In this document: positions 30,456-38,759 of the stretch, piece by piece | Layout: each line of letters starts with the position of its first letter | Numbering within the stretch: position 1 is the stretch's first letter | DNA from: an uncultured Treponema sp. | GTDB lineage: Bacteria > Spirochaetota > Spirochaetia > Treponematales > Treponemataceae | Length of the DNA stretch: 47,394 bases | Reading direction: 5' to 3' | NCBI GenBank assembly: GCA_937877515.1 | Contig: CALFIX010000025.1 | Location: 1-47,394, forward strand | Notes under the pieces: generated by a model | What the model saw: the letters and a program-made list of their open reading frames with translations, nothing else | What the model was told of the DNA's origin: nothing | Databases searched by the model: none | Made by a program: the position numbers and the translations under genes

Positions 30456-31586
30456 ATGATTCAGTTTGCAGATGAAGCTACAATAAAGGTTGTCTCTGGT
30501 AAGGGCGGAAACGGTTGTGTTTCTTTTAGAAGAGAAAAGTATATTCCAGATGGCGGTCCTAATGGTGGCGACGGTGGCCGTGGTGGAGATGTAATTTTTT
30601 GTGTAAAGCGCAATTTAAGGACTCTGGCGCATTTAAGGTATCATCAGATTTTTAAGGCAAAAAATGGTCAGGATGGAATGGGGTGGAACAGACATGGAAA
30701 AGACGGAGAAGATGTTGTAATTCCCGTTCCTCCCGGAACAAGCATTAAAGATGCAGAAACAGGTGAGCTTATTCATGATTTTACCGATGAAAACGAATCA
30801 GAGCAGTTTTTATTTTTAAAAGGCGGAAACGGTGGCTGGGGCAATGTACATTTTAAAAGCAGTACAAATCAGGCTCCAAAAACTGCAAATAAAGGTCTTT
30901 TGGGCGAAGAACGCATGCTTAGAATAGAGCTCAGCATTATGGCAGATGTTGGTCTTGTTGGTTTTCCTAATGCCGGTAAGTCCAGTCTTTTGGATTTGTT
31001 TACAAATGCCCGTCCAAAAATTGCACCGTATCCTTTTACTACAAAAGTTCCGAATCTTGGCGTTTTGCATGTGGACTCAGATACAGATTTAATTATTGCA
31101 GATATTCCGGGCATCATAGAAGGAGCTTCTGAAGGTGCCGGGCTTGGTATAAGATTCTTAAAGCATATCAGCCGTACGGCAGGACTTTTGTTTATGATAG
31201 ACTGCTCTGATGAAAATTGCTTTAATTCTTATTCTTCGCTTTTGCATGAATTAGAACAGTTTGGAAACGGTCTTATAGAAAAACCCCGTATTGTTCTTTG
31301 CAATAAGATTGATGTTGAGGGTGCAAAAGAAAGGGCAGATAAGCTTGCCAAAGATATAACAAGTGCAGAACCTGATGTAAAAGTAATAGAAGTTTCTGTT
31401 TTAGAGCATATTCATATAAAAGAAGCAAGAAGTGCAATTATAGAACTTGTTGATAAAATGGAACGTCTTAGAGTGCCTAGTAAAAATCATTCTAACTCAG
31501 AAAAATCAGACTCTGAAAAAAGTGCGTTTTTAAAAAGCCGTTCTGTAGATGATTCTATGGAAGTGCAGTTTCCTGGAAGCGAGTAA
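30456..31586 (+). CDS. obg: GTPase Obg/CgtA
   Basis: The 376-residue protein has the Gly-rich Obg fold (GGNGCVSFRREKY, GGPNGGDGGRGGD) at the N-terminus, then the GTPase domain: G1 GFPNAGKSS near 165, G3 DIPGIIEGA, and G4 NKID. It takes part in 50S subunit assembly and stress control. The C-terminal part is short and Ser/Lys-rich. The start at 30456 is chosen because the conserved N-terminus begins there; AGGGAAGG lies close before it. The frame upstream (from 30396) contains the terminator and is not coding. Confidence 0.95.
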   Translation: MIQFADEATIKVVSGKGGNGCVSFRREKYIPDGGPNGGDGGRGGDVIFCVKRNLRTLAHLRYHQIFKAKNGQDGMGWNRHGKDGEDVVIPVPPGTSIKDAETGELIHDFTDENESEQFLFLKGGNGGWGNVHFKSSTNQAPKTANKGLLGEERMLRIELSIMADVGLVGFPNAGKSSLLDLFTNARPKIAPYPFTTKVPNLGVLHVDSDTDLIIADIPGIIEGASEGAGLGIRFLKHISRTAGLLFMIDCSDENCFNSYSSLLHELEQFGNGLIEKPRIVLCNKIDVEGAKERADKLAKDITSAEPDVKVIEVSVLEHIHIKEARSAIIELVDKMERLRVPSKNHSNSEKSDSEKSAFLKSRSVDDSMEVQFPGSE

Positions 31587-32255
31587 ATGAAGATTGCAGT
31601 TTTAGGCGGAACATTCAATCCCATTCATAACGGGCACATGGCTCTGGCTGACAGCGTTTGTAAGGAACTTGGATACGATAAAATTATTTTTGTTCCAAGT
31701 TTTATTCCGCCTCATAAAGAACTTTCTTCTTCTGTAAGTGGTAAAGAGAGAATTAAGATGGTGGGCTTTGCCTGCAGGAAAGATAAGAGGTTTATTTTAG
31801 AGACCTGTGAGTTTAAGAGAGGTGGCGTGTCTTATACCTATGACACAATCTGCTATTTAGAAAAAAAATATGCTGGTGTTTTAGAAGGTAAGATGGGCCT
31901 TATAATGGGTGAAGATTTGTTTTCCGGTTTTCACTTGTGGCATAAGGCAAAAGAGCTTAGTGAAAAATGTACGCTCATTCTTGCAAAAAGACCCGGGGTT
32001 GATGTTTCTTATTTAGAGAACTCTGAAAAATTTATGAATCCTTCTTTGGGTGAATATGCAAGGCTTTCTAATGACTTTGAGCTTTCTTCCGAGCCGCTTT
32101 TTAAGAATGCTGTTGTCTTAAAGACTCCAATGTTACCAATAAGTTCTACAGAAATCAGGGCTCTTGCTGCAGAAAATGGAGCTTTCTGCTACCTTGTCCC
32201 GGAAAAAATTTTTAAGTATATTACAAAGGGTAAACTGTATGCAAAAAATAAGTGA
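31587..32255 (+). CDS. nadD: Nicotinate-nucleotide adenylyltransferase
   Basis: The 222-residue protein opens with AVLGGTFNPIHNGHM, which contains the HXGH nucleotide-binding motif, and has PISSTEIRA near the C-terminus. It adenylates nicotinate mononucleotide in NAD synthesis. The ATG follows the obg stop directly. It overlaps the next gene by 17 nt, so obg, nadD and yqeK are translationally linked. Confidence 0.94.
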   Translation: MKIAVLGGTFNPIHNGHMALADSVCKELGYDKIIFVPSFIPPHKELSSSVSGKERIKMVGFACRKDKRFILETCEFKRGGVSYTYDTICYLEKKYAGVLEGKMGLIMGEDLFSGFHLWHKAKELSEKCTLILAKRPGVDVSYLENSEKFMNPSLGEYARLSNDFELSSEPLFKNAVVLKTPMLPISSTEIRALAAENGAFCYLVPEKIFKYITKGKLYAKNK

Positions 32256-32835
32256 TGCTCTTGTAGAAAAAATTAGACTTTATACTCAGGGGGCTGTAAA
32301 AGCTTCCCGTTATGAACATAGTGTCCGCGTTGCACAGACGGCAAAAATGATGTGCGAGCGTTATTCCTTAGATGCAGAGAAAGGGTATTTGGCAGGTCTT
32401 TCGCATGATATGTGTAAAGATTTAGATGACCTGTTGCTTCTTTCTTTTGCGGAACGAGATGGTTACCCTATAAGTAAGGTTGAAGAAAAAAAGCCTGCTC
32501 TTTTACATGGAAGGGCAGCCGCTGTAAAGCTTAAGGAAAGTTTTGGAATAGATGATGAAGAAATTTTAGAAGCCGTAAGATGGCATACTTTTGGTGGTGA
32601 AAACTTATGTGCCCTTTCTAAAGTTATTTATGCAGCAGACAAAATAGAACCGGGCCGGCCTAACTCCAGCCCTGAATATGTTGAAGAGCTTTTAGAAAAA
32701 TCTTTAGACGCTCTCTGTCTGACTGTTGTAGAAGAAAATTTAGAATACCTGCGTAAAAAGGGAAAAGCGGTTGCCCCGGTAACGTTAAAGTTTAGAGATG
32801 CCTTAAAAATGAATGTTAAAGAGGAGAGTGAATAG
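32239..32835 (+). CDS. yqeK: YqeK-type HD hydrolase
   Basis: The 198-residue protein has the HD-domain ligands in the order HSVRV (about residue 28), then LSHDMCKD (about 57), and later ligands in HGRAA and RWHTFGG. YqeK proteins cleave diadenosine tetraphosphate symmetrically. The start at 32239 fits the family's N-terminus; AAAGGG precedes it. It lies after nadD, the usual context. Confidence 0.88.
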   Translation: MQKISDALVEKIRLYTQGAVKASRYEHSVRVAQTAKMMCERYSLDAEKGYLAGLSHDMCKDLDDLLLLSFAERDGYPISKVEEKKPALLHGRAAAVKLKESFGIDDEEILEAVRWHTFGGENLCALSKVIYAADKIEPGRPNSSPEYVEELLEKSLDALCLTVVEENLEYLRKKGKAVAPVTLKFRDALKMNVKEESE

Positions 32836-34071
32836 ATGAGTTCTTCACGTGAAAAAAAAGGTATAATATTTCTCTTTGCAATTCTTGTTATTCTTATAGC
32901 AACTGTTATTTTTTTAGCAATATCTTTAAGAGTAGATCCTGTTGCGGAAAATTTAAGCAATGACCAGGTTATAAAAACTTTACTTGTAATTAGCGATGAA
33001 GAAAAAAATGTTCTTTCGACAGATGTTATTGTTTATTACCCAAAGACTCTGAAGGGAGCTCTATTTAATATACCGGGCAATACTGGTGCAATTTATGAAA
33101 GCTTGGACCGTGTTGACCGCATAGATGTTGTTTATAAAGAACTTGGTGTTGATGCGTATAGAAAAGAAATTAGTAAGCTTATAGAACAGACCATACCTTT
33201 TTCCATAGAGCTTACAATTAATGATTTAGGTAAAGTTACAGATTTACTGGGCGGTTTAAAGGTTTTTGTTTCTTCTCCAGTTGACTCTGTCGGAGAAGAC
33301 GGTCAAAGATACCTTTTACCAAGTGGTGCCGTAGTTCTGGATGGAGATAAAATTCAAACCTTTATGCAGTACATACTGAAAGATGAGTCAGAAAGTGAAC
33401 GTCAGGACCGAAGGCAAAATGTCGTAATTTCTCTTTTAAGTGCGATAAGAGAAAAAAAGAATGTAATATTCAACAAAAACTTCTTAAGAGAATTCTGTAA
33501 CAGTTTTAAAGTAAATATTGATGACGATGCTTTTAATACACTTTTATCACATCTTTCAAATTTGGATGCAGAACAGTTAACGCCTCAGACTGTTACTGGA
33601 ACTTTGCGTTCTGTAGACGGTCAGATGCTTCTTTTCCCATTTTACAATGGTCAGCTTGTAAAGGACATTGTTAAGCAGCGTATCAGTATGCTTTTAAGTG
33701 ATAACACAGAAGTTCAGACCCGTGTTTATGTTCTGGAGGTTCAAAACGGAACTTCTGTTCAAGGAAGGGCAAGAAACACTGCAATTCTTCTGATGAATGC
33801 GGGTTACGATATATTGCAGTCTATAAATGCAGACAGAGATGATTATGAACATACTGTGATTATAAACCATATTGGTAATAAAGAGGCGGCTGAAACTTTA
33901 GGTAACTTTATTGGCTGTTATAACATTGTTGAAGAAGATGTGAAGTCCGAGTACGAAGATGCTGATAGTGCGGCTCATGTGGACTTTACTTTAATTTTGG
34001 GTAGAGATTTTGATGGTCGTCGTGTTGTCGGTGGCTATAGACCAGAAAGCTCTACAGAATCAAACGACTAA
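32836..34071 (+). CDS. LytR-CpsA-Psr family protein with LytR_C domain
   Basis: The 411-residue protein has one transmembrane helix at residues about 9-29, an LCP-type catalytic domain (about 45-210, with DRVDRIDVVYKELG and an RRQNVV segment), and a C-terminal domain (about 295-395, RVYVLEVQNGTSVQGRARNTA) typical of LytR_C. LCP enzymes attach glycopolymers to the cell wall in Gram-positive bacteria; in spirochaetes the acceptor is unclear. The ATG follows the yqeK stop directly, with GAGGAG upstream. Confidence 0.85.
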   Translation: MSSSREKKGIIFLFAILVILIATVIFLAISLRVDPVAENLSNDQVIKTLLVISDEEKNVLSTDVIVYYPKTLKGALFNIPGNTGAIYESLDRVDRIDVVYKELGVDAYRKEISKLIEQTIPFSIELTINDLGKVTDLLGGLKVFVSSPVDSVGEDGQRYLLPSGAVVLDGDKIQTFMQYILKDESESERQDRRQNVVISLLSAIREKKNVIFNKNFLREFCNSFKVNIDDDAFNTLLSHLSNLDAEQLTPQTVTGTLRSVDGQMLLFPFYNGQLVKDIVKQRISMLLSDNTEVQTRVYVLEVQNGTSVQGRARNTAILLMNAGYDILQSINADRDDYEHTVIINHIGNKEAAETLGNFIGCYNIVEEDVKSEYEDADSAAHVDFTLILGRDFDGRRVVGGYRPESSTESND

Positions 34072-34088
34072 AATTCAAGGAGATATTT

Positions 34089-34436
34089 ATGGAAAAGAGT
34101 GAAAGCGACAAAGCTTTAGAAATTGCTTCTCTTATGGAAGACGGGAAAGCCAAGGATGTTGTTGTTCTTGATGTTTCAGAATTAAATAGCTGGACAGATT
34201 ATTTTGTAATTGCAACTATTTCCAGTAGCGCTCACTGGCAGGGACTTTTTAGACAGCTTAAGGACTACGCTAAAGGAAACGATTTGGAACTTCACAAGAC
34301 AATTCAAAAATCTTCACAGGGTGATGACTGGAATCTCATTGATTTTGGAAACATTGTTGTTCATTTAATGAGTCAGGATGCCCGCGATTTTTATGAACTG
34401 GAACGCCTCTGGCATGCCGGAAAAAAGCTCCGCTAA
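34089..34436 (+). CDS. rsfS: Ribosomal silencing factor RsfS
   Basis: The 115-residue protein has the RsfS pattern: DVVVLDVSELNSWTDYFVIATISS, then GDDWNLIDFGNIVVHLMSQDARDFYELERLW. It binds L14 and prevents subunit joining during starvation. It is the last gene of the obg-nadD-yqeK-LCP run and is followed by a terminator. CAAGGAG precedes the ATG. Confidence 0.95.
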   Translation: MEKSESDKALEIASLMEDGKAKDVVVLDVSELNSWTDYFVIATISSSAHWQGLFRQLKDYAKGNDLELHKTIQKSSQGDDWNLIDFGNIVVHLMSQDARDFYELERLWHAGKKLR

Positions 34437-34444
34437 AAAAAATG

Positions 34445-34475
34445 GCCGGTTGTAGATTTTACAAACCGGCTTTTT
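34445..34475. terminator. Bidirectional terminator between rsfS and the acidic protein gene
   Basis: GCCGGTT-GTA pairs with TACAAACCGGC with one bulged base, followed by five T on the plus strand and, on the minus strand, by eight T. It can serve rsfS and the convergent gene. Confidence 0.85.
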
Positions 34476-34493
34476 CTATATTATATGTATAAG

Positions 34494-34793
34494 CTAGAAG
34501 TCTAAATCTGCTGGATCAGAATCTTCTTCTATTTCTTCGTCATCGTTATACAGGGCATCATCAAAGCCATGAACGCGATTGTCGTAGCCATCCTCAGCTT
34601 CTTGATCATCATAAGGTTCGTCAAAGTCGTCTTCGTCTAAATCATCATTAAAGCCGTCATCGTAGTCTTCGTCGTACTCATCATCCTCAAAATCGTCATC
34701 ATATTCTTCATCAGAAGAAAAATCGTCCGAATAGTCATCATCGTAAGAAAAACCTGCCATAGATGAAAATTCTACGCCGTCGTCATTGAGCAT
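34494..34793 (-). CDS. Small polyacidic protein
   Basis: This 99-residue protein is more than half Asp and Glu, with Tyr, Phe, Asn and Ser between them, and almost no basic residues (Arg and His once each). No fold or motif is recognised and the chain is likely disordered. The start at 34793 is chosen because AAGGAG lies 9 nt before it. A promoter with TTGACA (34862-34867) and TACATT (34839-34844), 17 nt apart, drives it away from ispE. Polyacidic proteins can mimic nucleic acids or bind metal ions; neither is shown here. The repeated GAT/GAA codons could in principle come from expansion of a short repeat, but the strong ribosome site and promoter favour a real gene. Confidence 0.6.
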   Translation of the reverse strand: MLNDDGVEFSSMAGFSYDDDYSDDFSSDEEYDDDFEDDEYDEDYDDGFNDDLDEDDFDEPYDDQEAEDGYDNRVHGFDDALYNDDEEIEEDSDPADLDF

Positions 34794-34838
34794 GATAGTA
34801 AACTCCTTGTGTGTTTTTGCTATTTTTATTGTATGTAA

Positions 34839-34867
34839 AATGTAAATGAGCATTGCTTTTTTGTCAA
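34839..34867 (-). promoter_or_regulatory. Promoter of the polyacidic protein gene
   Basis: On the minus strand TTGACA (34862-34867), 17 nt, TACATT (34839-34844). The leader is about 40 nt. Confidence 0.55.
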
Positions 34868-34906
34868 TTAGTTTAATGTATTTTGTTTAAGTTTTAATAT
34901 GTGCTA

Positions 34907-34936
34907 TTGACATTAAACTTTTAGTTATGATATATT
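34907..34936 (+). promoter_or_regulatory. Promoter of ispE, leaderless layout
   Basis: TTGACA (34907-34912), 18 nt, TATATT (34931-34936), then 8 nt to the ATG at 34945. No ribosome site is present. Confidence 0.7.
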
Positions 34937-34944
34937 CTTTGCGT

Positions 34945-35844
34945 ATGTCTAAAAGCATAACGGTAGATGCACCGGCAAAGATAAACTTAGGTTTAGAGGT
35001 TTTGCCAAAGCGTTCTGACGGTTACCATGGCATAAAGAGTATTTTTACAACCATAGGTTTATGTGATGTTGTAAAGGTGACTCTGACTCAAAACAAAGGC
35101 GAATGCCTTGTTAAGAGTAAGAATATGGTTCTGCCAAAAGAAAATACCATAACAAAGGCATACAAAGCTTTCTGCGTACTGACTGGTGTTAATCAGGGTG
35201 TTGAGGTAGAACTTACTAAGAACATTCCTGCCGGCGGTGGATTGGGGGGCGGCTCTAGCGATGCTTCTTCTTTTTTGCAATCCATGGACACTTTGTTTTG
35301 TACTCGTCTGACGAGAGAAGATTTTTATAACCTTTCTTCTCAAATTGGAAGCGATGTATTCTTTTTTACAGAAGCCTTAATTTCTAAAAAACATGGTCTT
35401 TGTAATACAGAATGTTTTGCTGCAGAAGTAGGTGGCAGGGGCGAAGTTATTCATCAGATTGATGCAAGGACTGACCTTAAGCTGCTTTTAGTTTTTCCAG
35501 GTGTTTCGGTTTCTACAAAAGAAGCTTATTCTTTGGTAGATGCTAAAAAAGATTGGAATAGTGGTAAGTTTAAGAGTGCTATGAAGCAAAACGCATGTAG
35601 TTCTCTTGAAATGATATATAGAAAACCAGTACATGAATGGTTTTTCCAGAATGATTTTACTTCTCCGGTGGTAGAAGTTCATAGAGAAATTGGTTTTGCA
35701 TTAAACTGTATAAAAGAGTGCAATGCTGATTTTGCAGATATGTCTGGTTCTGGTTCTACTGTTTATGGTGTTTTTGAAGATGCTGAATATGCAGAAAAAG
35801 CATTTTCTGCGGCTTTAGAACGGTGGAATGCTGTTCTTGTGTAA
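34945..35844 (+). CDS. ispE: 4-diphosphocytidyl-2-C-methyl-D-erythritol kinase
   Basis: The 299-residue protein is a GHMP kinase: PAKINLGLEVL near the N-terminus, the ATP loop PAGGGLGGGSSDA near residue 94, and MSGSGSTVYG near 265. It phosphorylates CDP-ME, the step between the two activities of the ispDF product at 11089. The start at 34945 matches the family's N-terminus and the promoter; an ATG at 34927 lies inside the promoter. The spoVG gene follows 25 nt later. Confidence 0.93.
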   Translation: MSKSITVDAPAKINLGLEVLPKRSDGYHGIKSIFTTIGLCDVVKVTLTQNKGECLVKSKNMVLPKENTITKAYKAFCVLTGVNQGVEVELTKNIPAGGGLGGGSSDASSFLQSMDTLFCTRLTREDFYNLSSQIGSDVFFFTEALISKKHGLCNTECFAAEVGGRGEVIHQIDARTDLKLLLVFPGVSVSTKEAYSLVDAKKDWNSGKFKSAMKQNACSSLEMIYRKPVHEWFFQNDFTSPVVEVHREIGFALNCIKECNADFADMSGSGSTVYGVFEDAEYAEKAFSAALERWNAVLV

Positions 35845-35869
35845 GGAAACTTACAAAGGAGAAGAAAAT

Positions 35870-36151
35870 ATGCAGGCTACAGAAATTAGGATTCGTAAGG
35901 TTGAAGGCGAAGGAAAACTTAGAGCTTACGTTACTGTTACATTTGACAGTTGCTTTGTAGTTCATAACATTAAAATTATCGAAGGTAAGTCAGGTTTGTT
36001 CATTGCTATGCCAAGTCGTAAAACTGCATCTGGTGAGTACAGAGACATCGCTCACCCGGTTAGTCCAGAATTTAGAGAAGAATTACAGTCTAAAATTCTT
36101 TCTGAATATGAAGCAGGACACGTAGAAACAGGTAACAGTGCAGAAGACTAA
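35870..36151 (+). CDS. spoVG: SpoVG-family regulator
   Basis: The 93-residue protein has the SpoVG pattern ATEIRIRKVEGEGKLRAYVTVTFD, then FIAMPSRKTASGEYRDIAHPVSPE. SpoVG proteins bind nucleic acids; in Borrelia one binds DNA and RNA and affects several genes. AAAGGAG lies before the ATG. A 7-bp hairpin (36141-36160) spans the stop codon. The gene is probably cotranscribed with ispE, tRNA-Gln and rplY. Confidence 0.93.
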   Translation: MQATEIRIRKVEGEGKLRAYVTVTFDSCFVVHNIKIIEGKSGLFIAMPSRKTASGEYRDIAHPVSPEFREELQSKILSEYEAGHVETGNSAED

Positions 36152-36173
36152 AATCTTCTGTTAGTTATAATTT

Positions 36174-36246
36174 TGGGACGTCGTCAAGTGGTAAGACAAC
36201 GGCTTTTGGTGCCGTCATTCCGCTGGTTCGAATCCAGCCGTCCCAG
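36174..36246 (+). tRNA. tRNA-Gln (anticodon TTG)
   Basis: The cloverleaf is complete: acceptor TGGGACG (36174-36180) pairs with CGTCCCA (36239-36245); anticodon stem ACGGC/GCCGT holds a TTTTGGT loop with TTG at 36206-36208; the T loop is TTCGAAT. The discriminator base is G and CCA is not encoded. It sits between spoVG and rplY with no separate promoter at a suitable distance, so it is probably cut from the mRNA. Confidence 0.95.
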
Positions 36247-36286
36247 CTTTATTTTTTGATATAAAAATATTAGAAGGAGTTCTTAA

Positions 36287-36841
36287 ATGGAACAGTTAGT
36301 AATTAACGCAAAAGTCCGTAAAGAAACCGGACGCCGTGCAGCAAAACAGCTCCGTGCAACTGGACGCATTCCTGCCATTGCGTACAACGAAAAGGGCGAG
36401 TCTACAATGCTCGACATTGATGCTTCAGAGTTTTCAAAGGTATGGAGATCAATTACTCGCACAACACTTATTAACCTCAAAATTGACGGACAGGACAATC
36501 AGGCTTATATTCAGGACACTGAATACGACATCAAGACAGATAAAAACCTTCATGCAGATTTCCACATTGTAAGCGGAACAAAGCCTGTAGTTGCTACACT
36601 AAAAGTACGTTACTCTGGTACACCGGCTGGTGTTCTTAAGGGTGGATTCATGGTAAAGCACGTACCAGATGTAAAACTTAAGGCTCTTCCACAGAATATG
36701 CCACAGTCTGTTACAGCTGATGTTTCTAAGTTGGAAATCGGTCAGAAGTTTGCTGTTTCTGATCTTAATCTTGGTGATAAGGTTACTGTTCTTACAAAGG
36801 CAACTTCACTTATCGTAAGCATAGCACCACCAAAGAAATAA
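36287..36841 (+). CDS. rplY: 50S ribosomal protein L25/CTC
   Basis: The 184-residue protein matches the longer CTC form of L25. The N-terminal 5S rRNA-binding domain (KVRKETGRRAAKQLRATGRIPAIAYN) is followed by a C-terminal beta domain, with SGTPAGVLKGG near residue 105. GAAGGAG lies before the ATG. It follows tRNA-Gln in the operon begun by ispE. Confidence 0.93.
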   Translation: MEQLVINAKVRKETGRRAAKQLRATGRIPAIAYNEKGESTMLDIDASEFSKVWRSITRTTLINLKIDGQDNQAYIQDTEYDIKTDKNLHADFHIVSGTKPVVATLKVRYSGTPAGVLKGGFMVKHVPDVKLKALPQNMPQSVTADVSKLEIGQKFAVSDLNLGDKVTVLTKATSLIVSIAPPKK

Positions 36842-36865
36842 TTTATTTTAATTCTTATAAATAAG

Positions 36866-36897
36866 AAAAGCAGCTTCATTAGAGGCTGCTTTTTTTT
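36866..36897. terminator. Bidirectional terminator between rplY and lepA
   Basis: AAAAGCAGC (36866-36874) pairs with GCTGCTTTT (36885-36893), with a 10-nt loop, followed by eight T on the plus strand and by an A/T-rich stretch on the minus strand. It ends rplY and probably lepA. Confidence 0.85.
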
Positions 36898-36908
36898 GTC
36901 TTTTATTT

Positions 36909-38714
36909 TTATTCGTCGTCCTTTTCCTTCAAAACGGCAAGGAAAGCACTCTGAGGAAGCTCTACGTCGCCTGCCATAAGCATACGTTTCTTTCCTTCTT
37001 TCTGCTTTTCGAGAAGCTTTCTCTTACGTGTAATATCGCCACCGTAACACTTTGCAAGAACATCCTTACGGACAGGATTTACAGTTTCGCGTGCAATTAT
37101 CTGGCTGCCGATTGCTCCCTGAATTGCGACCTTAAACTGCTGGCGTGCAATTTCACCCTTTAAACGCTCGCAAACCTTCTTTGCCCTTTCAACTGCACTT
37201 GGTCTGAAGCACAACTGGGCTAAGGCGTCTACAGGCTTTCCGTTAATGAGAATGTCTATCTTTATTAAATCAGTTGGCCGGTAATCCGTAACCTCGTAGT
37301 CAAAGCTTGCATATCCGCGGCTGTAACTTTTCAGTTTGTCGTAAAAGTCAAAAAGCACTTCGCTAAGCGGCATATCATAAGTAAGTTCAACTCTCTTTTC
37401 GTCAAGATACTGCATGTTTGTCTGACTTCCGCGTTTAAGGCGGCAGAGCTCCATTATGCTTCCTAAGTATTCAGCGGGCGTTATGATTGTAGAGCGGATG
37501 TAAGGCTCTTCCGAGTGCTCTATTTTTCCGTCTGGAAAATCAGCAGGATTATCTACGAAAATTTCTTCCTTACCTTGCGCCCTAACTTTATAGCGTACAC
37601 TTGGAGCGGTAAAAATTACGACCTGGTCAAAGTCTCGTTCAAGACGCTCCTGAACAATCTCTAAGTGCAGAAGTCCTAAAAATCCGCACCTGAATCCGTT
37701 TCCCAGTGCAAGAGAATTATCCTTTTCGTAAACTAAGCTTGCGTCATTCAGCCGAAGCTTTTCCATTGCCTCTTTTAATTCTTCGTAGTCGTTAGAATCA
37801 ATTGGATAAATGGAACTGAACACAACAGGCTTAACGTCCTTAAAACCCGGAAGCGGAGAAGAAGCAGGCTTATCCTTTAGGGTAATGGTGTCTCCAACTC
37901 GTACATCCTGAACAGTCTTTATTCCTGCAATTATGTAACCTACGTCACCTGCCTCAAGCACGCCGGTTTCTTCATATTTAATTTTAAAAACACCAACCTG
38001 CTCAACACGATATTCCGTGTTGCTGCTCATAAGGCGAATTGTGTCGCCAACTTTTACGCGGCCTTCTTTTACACGAATGTGAACTACAACACCACGGTAC
38101 TCGTCATAGTGGCAGTCAAAAATAAGTGCCTGTAAAGGAGCTTCTGCATCGCCCTCTGGAGGAGGAAACTTTGTTACAATCGCTTCCATCAGGTCGTCAA
38201 TTCCAACACCGGTTTTTGCACTGACTAGGCAAGCGTCACTAGAGTCTAAGCCCAAGTCGTGGTCTATCTGTTTTTTTACGTTAGGAATATCTGCACTCGC
38301 CAAATCAATTTTGTTTATGACAGGAACAATCGTTAAGTCCTGTTCAAATGCAAGATACATGTTGCTTACTGTCTGACTTTCAACTCCCTGAGTTGCATCA
38401 ATTAAAAGAAGTGCTCCCTCGCAAGACGCAATGGCACGGCTTACTTCATAAGAAAAGTCTACGTGACCTGGAGTGTCAACAAAGTTTAATTCATAATCGT
38501 GACCGTCTTTTGCGTGGTAAGGAATCGTTACTGCCTGACTTTTTATAGTGATTCCCCTTTCTCTTTCAATGTCCATGTTGTCTAGAATCTGATTCATCAT
38601 CTGGCGGTCGTCAATAATTTTTGCCCTCTGAATAAGGCGGTCTGCAAGAGTTGATTTTCCGTGGTCAATGTGTGCTGTAATGCAAAAGTTTCGCTTGTAT
38701 TTTAATTCTGTCAT
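36909..38714 (-). CDS. lepA: Elongation factor 4
   Basis: The 601-residue protein has GTPase motifs AHIDHGKST (G1), the RERGITI switch, DTPGHVDF (G3) and NKID (G4), and the EF4-specific C-terminal domain (KCYGGDITRKRKLLEKQKEGKKRM in part). It back-translocates or remodels stalled ribosomes. The start at 38714 matches the family's N-terminus; the frame is open back to 38753. It is the last gene of the minus-strand run, and a promoter lies 10 nt before its start. Confidence 0.96.
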   Translation of the reverse strand: MTELKYKRNFCITAHIDHGKSTLADRLIQRAKIIDDRQMMNQILDNMDIERERGITIKSQAVTIPYHAKDGHDYELNFVDTPGHVDFSYEVSRAIASCEGALLLIDATQGVESQTVSNMYLAFEQDLTIVPVINKIDLASADIPNVKKQIDHDLGLDSSDACLVSAKTGVGIDDLMEAIVTKFPPPEGDAEAPLQALIFDCHYDEYRGVVVHIRVKEGRVKVGDTIRLMSSNTEYRVEQVGVFKIKYEETGVLEAGDVGYIIAGIKTVQDVRVGDTITLKDKPASSPLPGFKDVKPVVFSSIYPIDSNDYEELKEAMEKLRLNDASLVYEKDNSLALGNGFRCGFLGLLHLEIVQERLERDFDQVVIFTAPSVRYKVRAQGKEEIFVDNPADFPDGKIEHSEEPYIRSTIITPAEYLGSIMELCRLKRGSQTNMQYLDEKRVELTYDMPLSEVLFDFYDKLKSYSRGYASFDYEVTDYRPTDLIKIDILINGKPVDALAQLCFRPSAVERAKKVCERLKGEIARQQFKVAIQGAIGSQIIARETVNPVRKDVLAKCYGGDITRKRKLLEKQKEGKKRMLMAGDVELPQSAFLAVLKEKDDE

Positions 38715-38724
38715 AGGTATAGCG

Positions 38725-38753
38725 ATAATATCAGAAAATTTAAGTGCAAGCAA
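38725..38753 (-). promoter_or_regulatory. Promoter of lepA, near-leaderless layout
   Basis: On the minus strand TTGCTT (38748-38753), 17 nt, TATTAT (38725-38730), then 10 nt to the ATG at 38714. The leader would be about 3 nt. No ribosome site is visible. Confidence 0.5.
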
Positions 38754-38759
38754 GGCATA

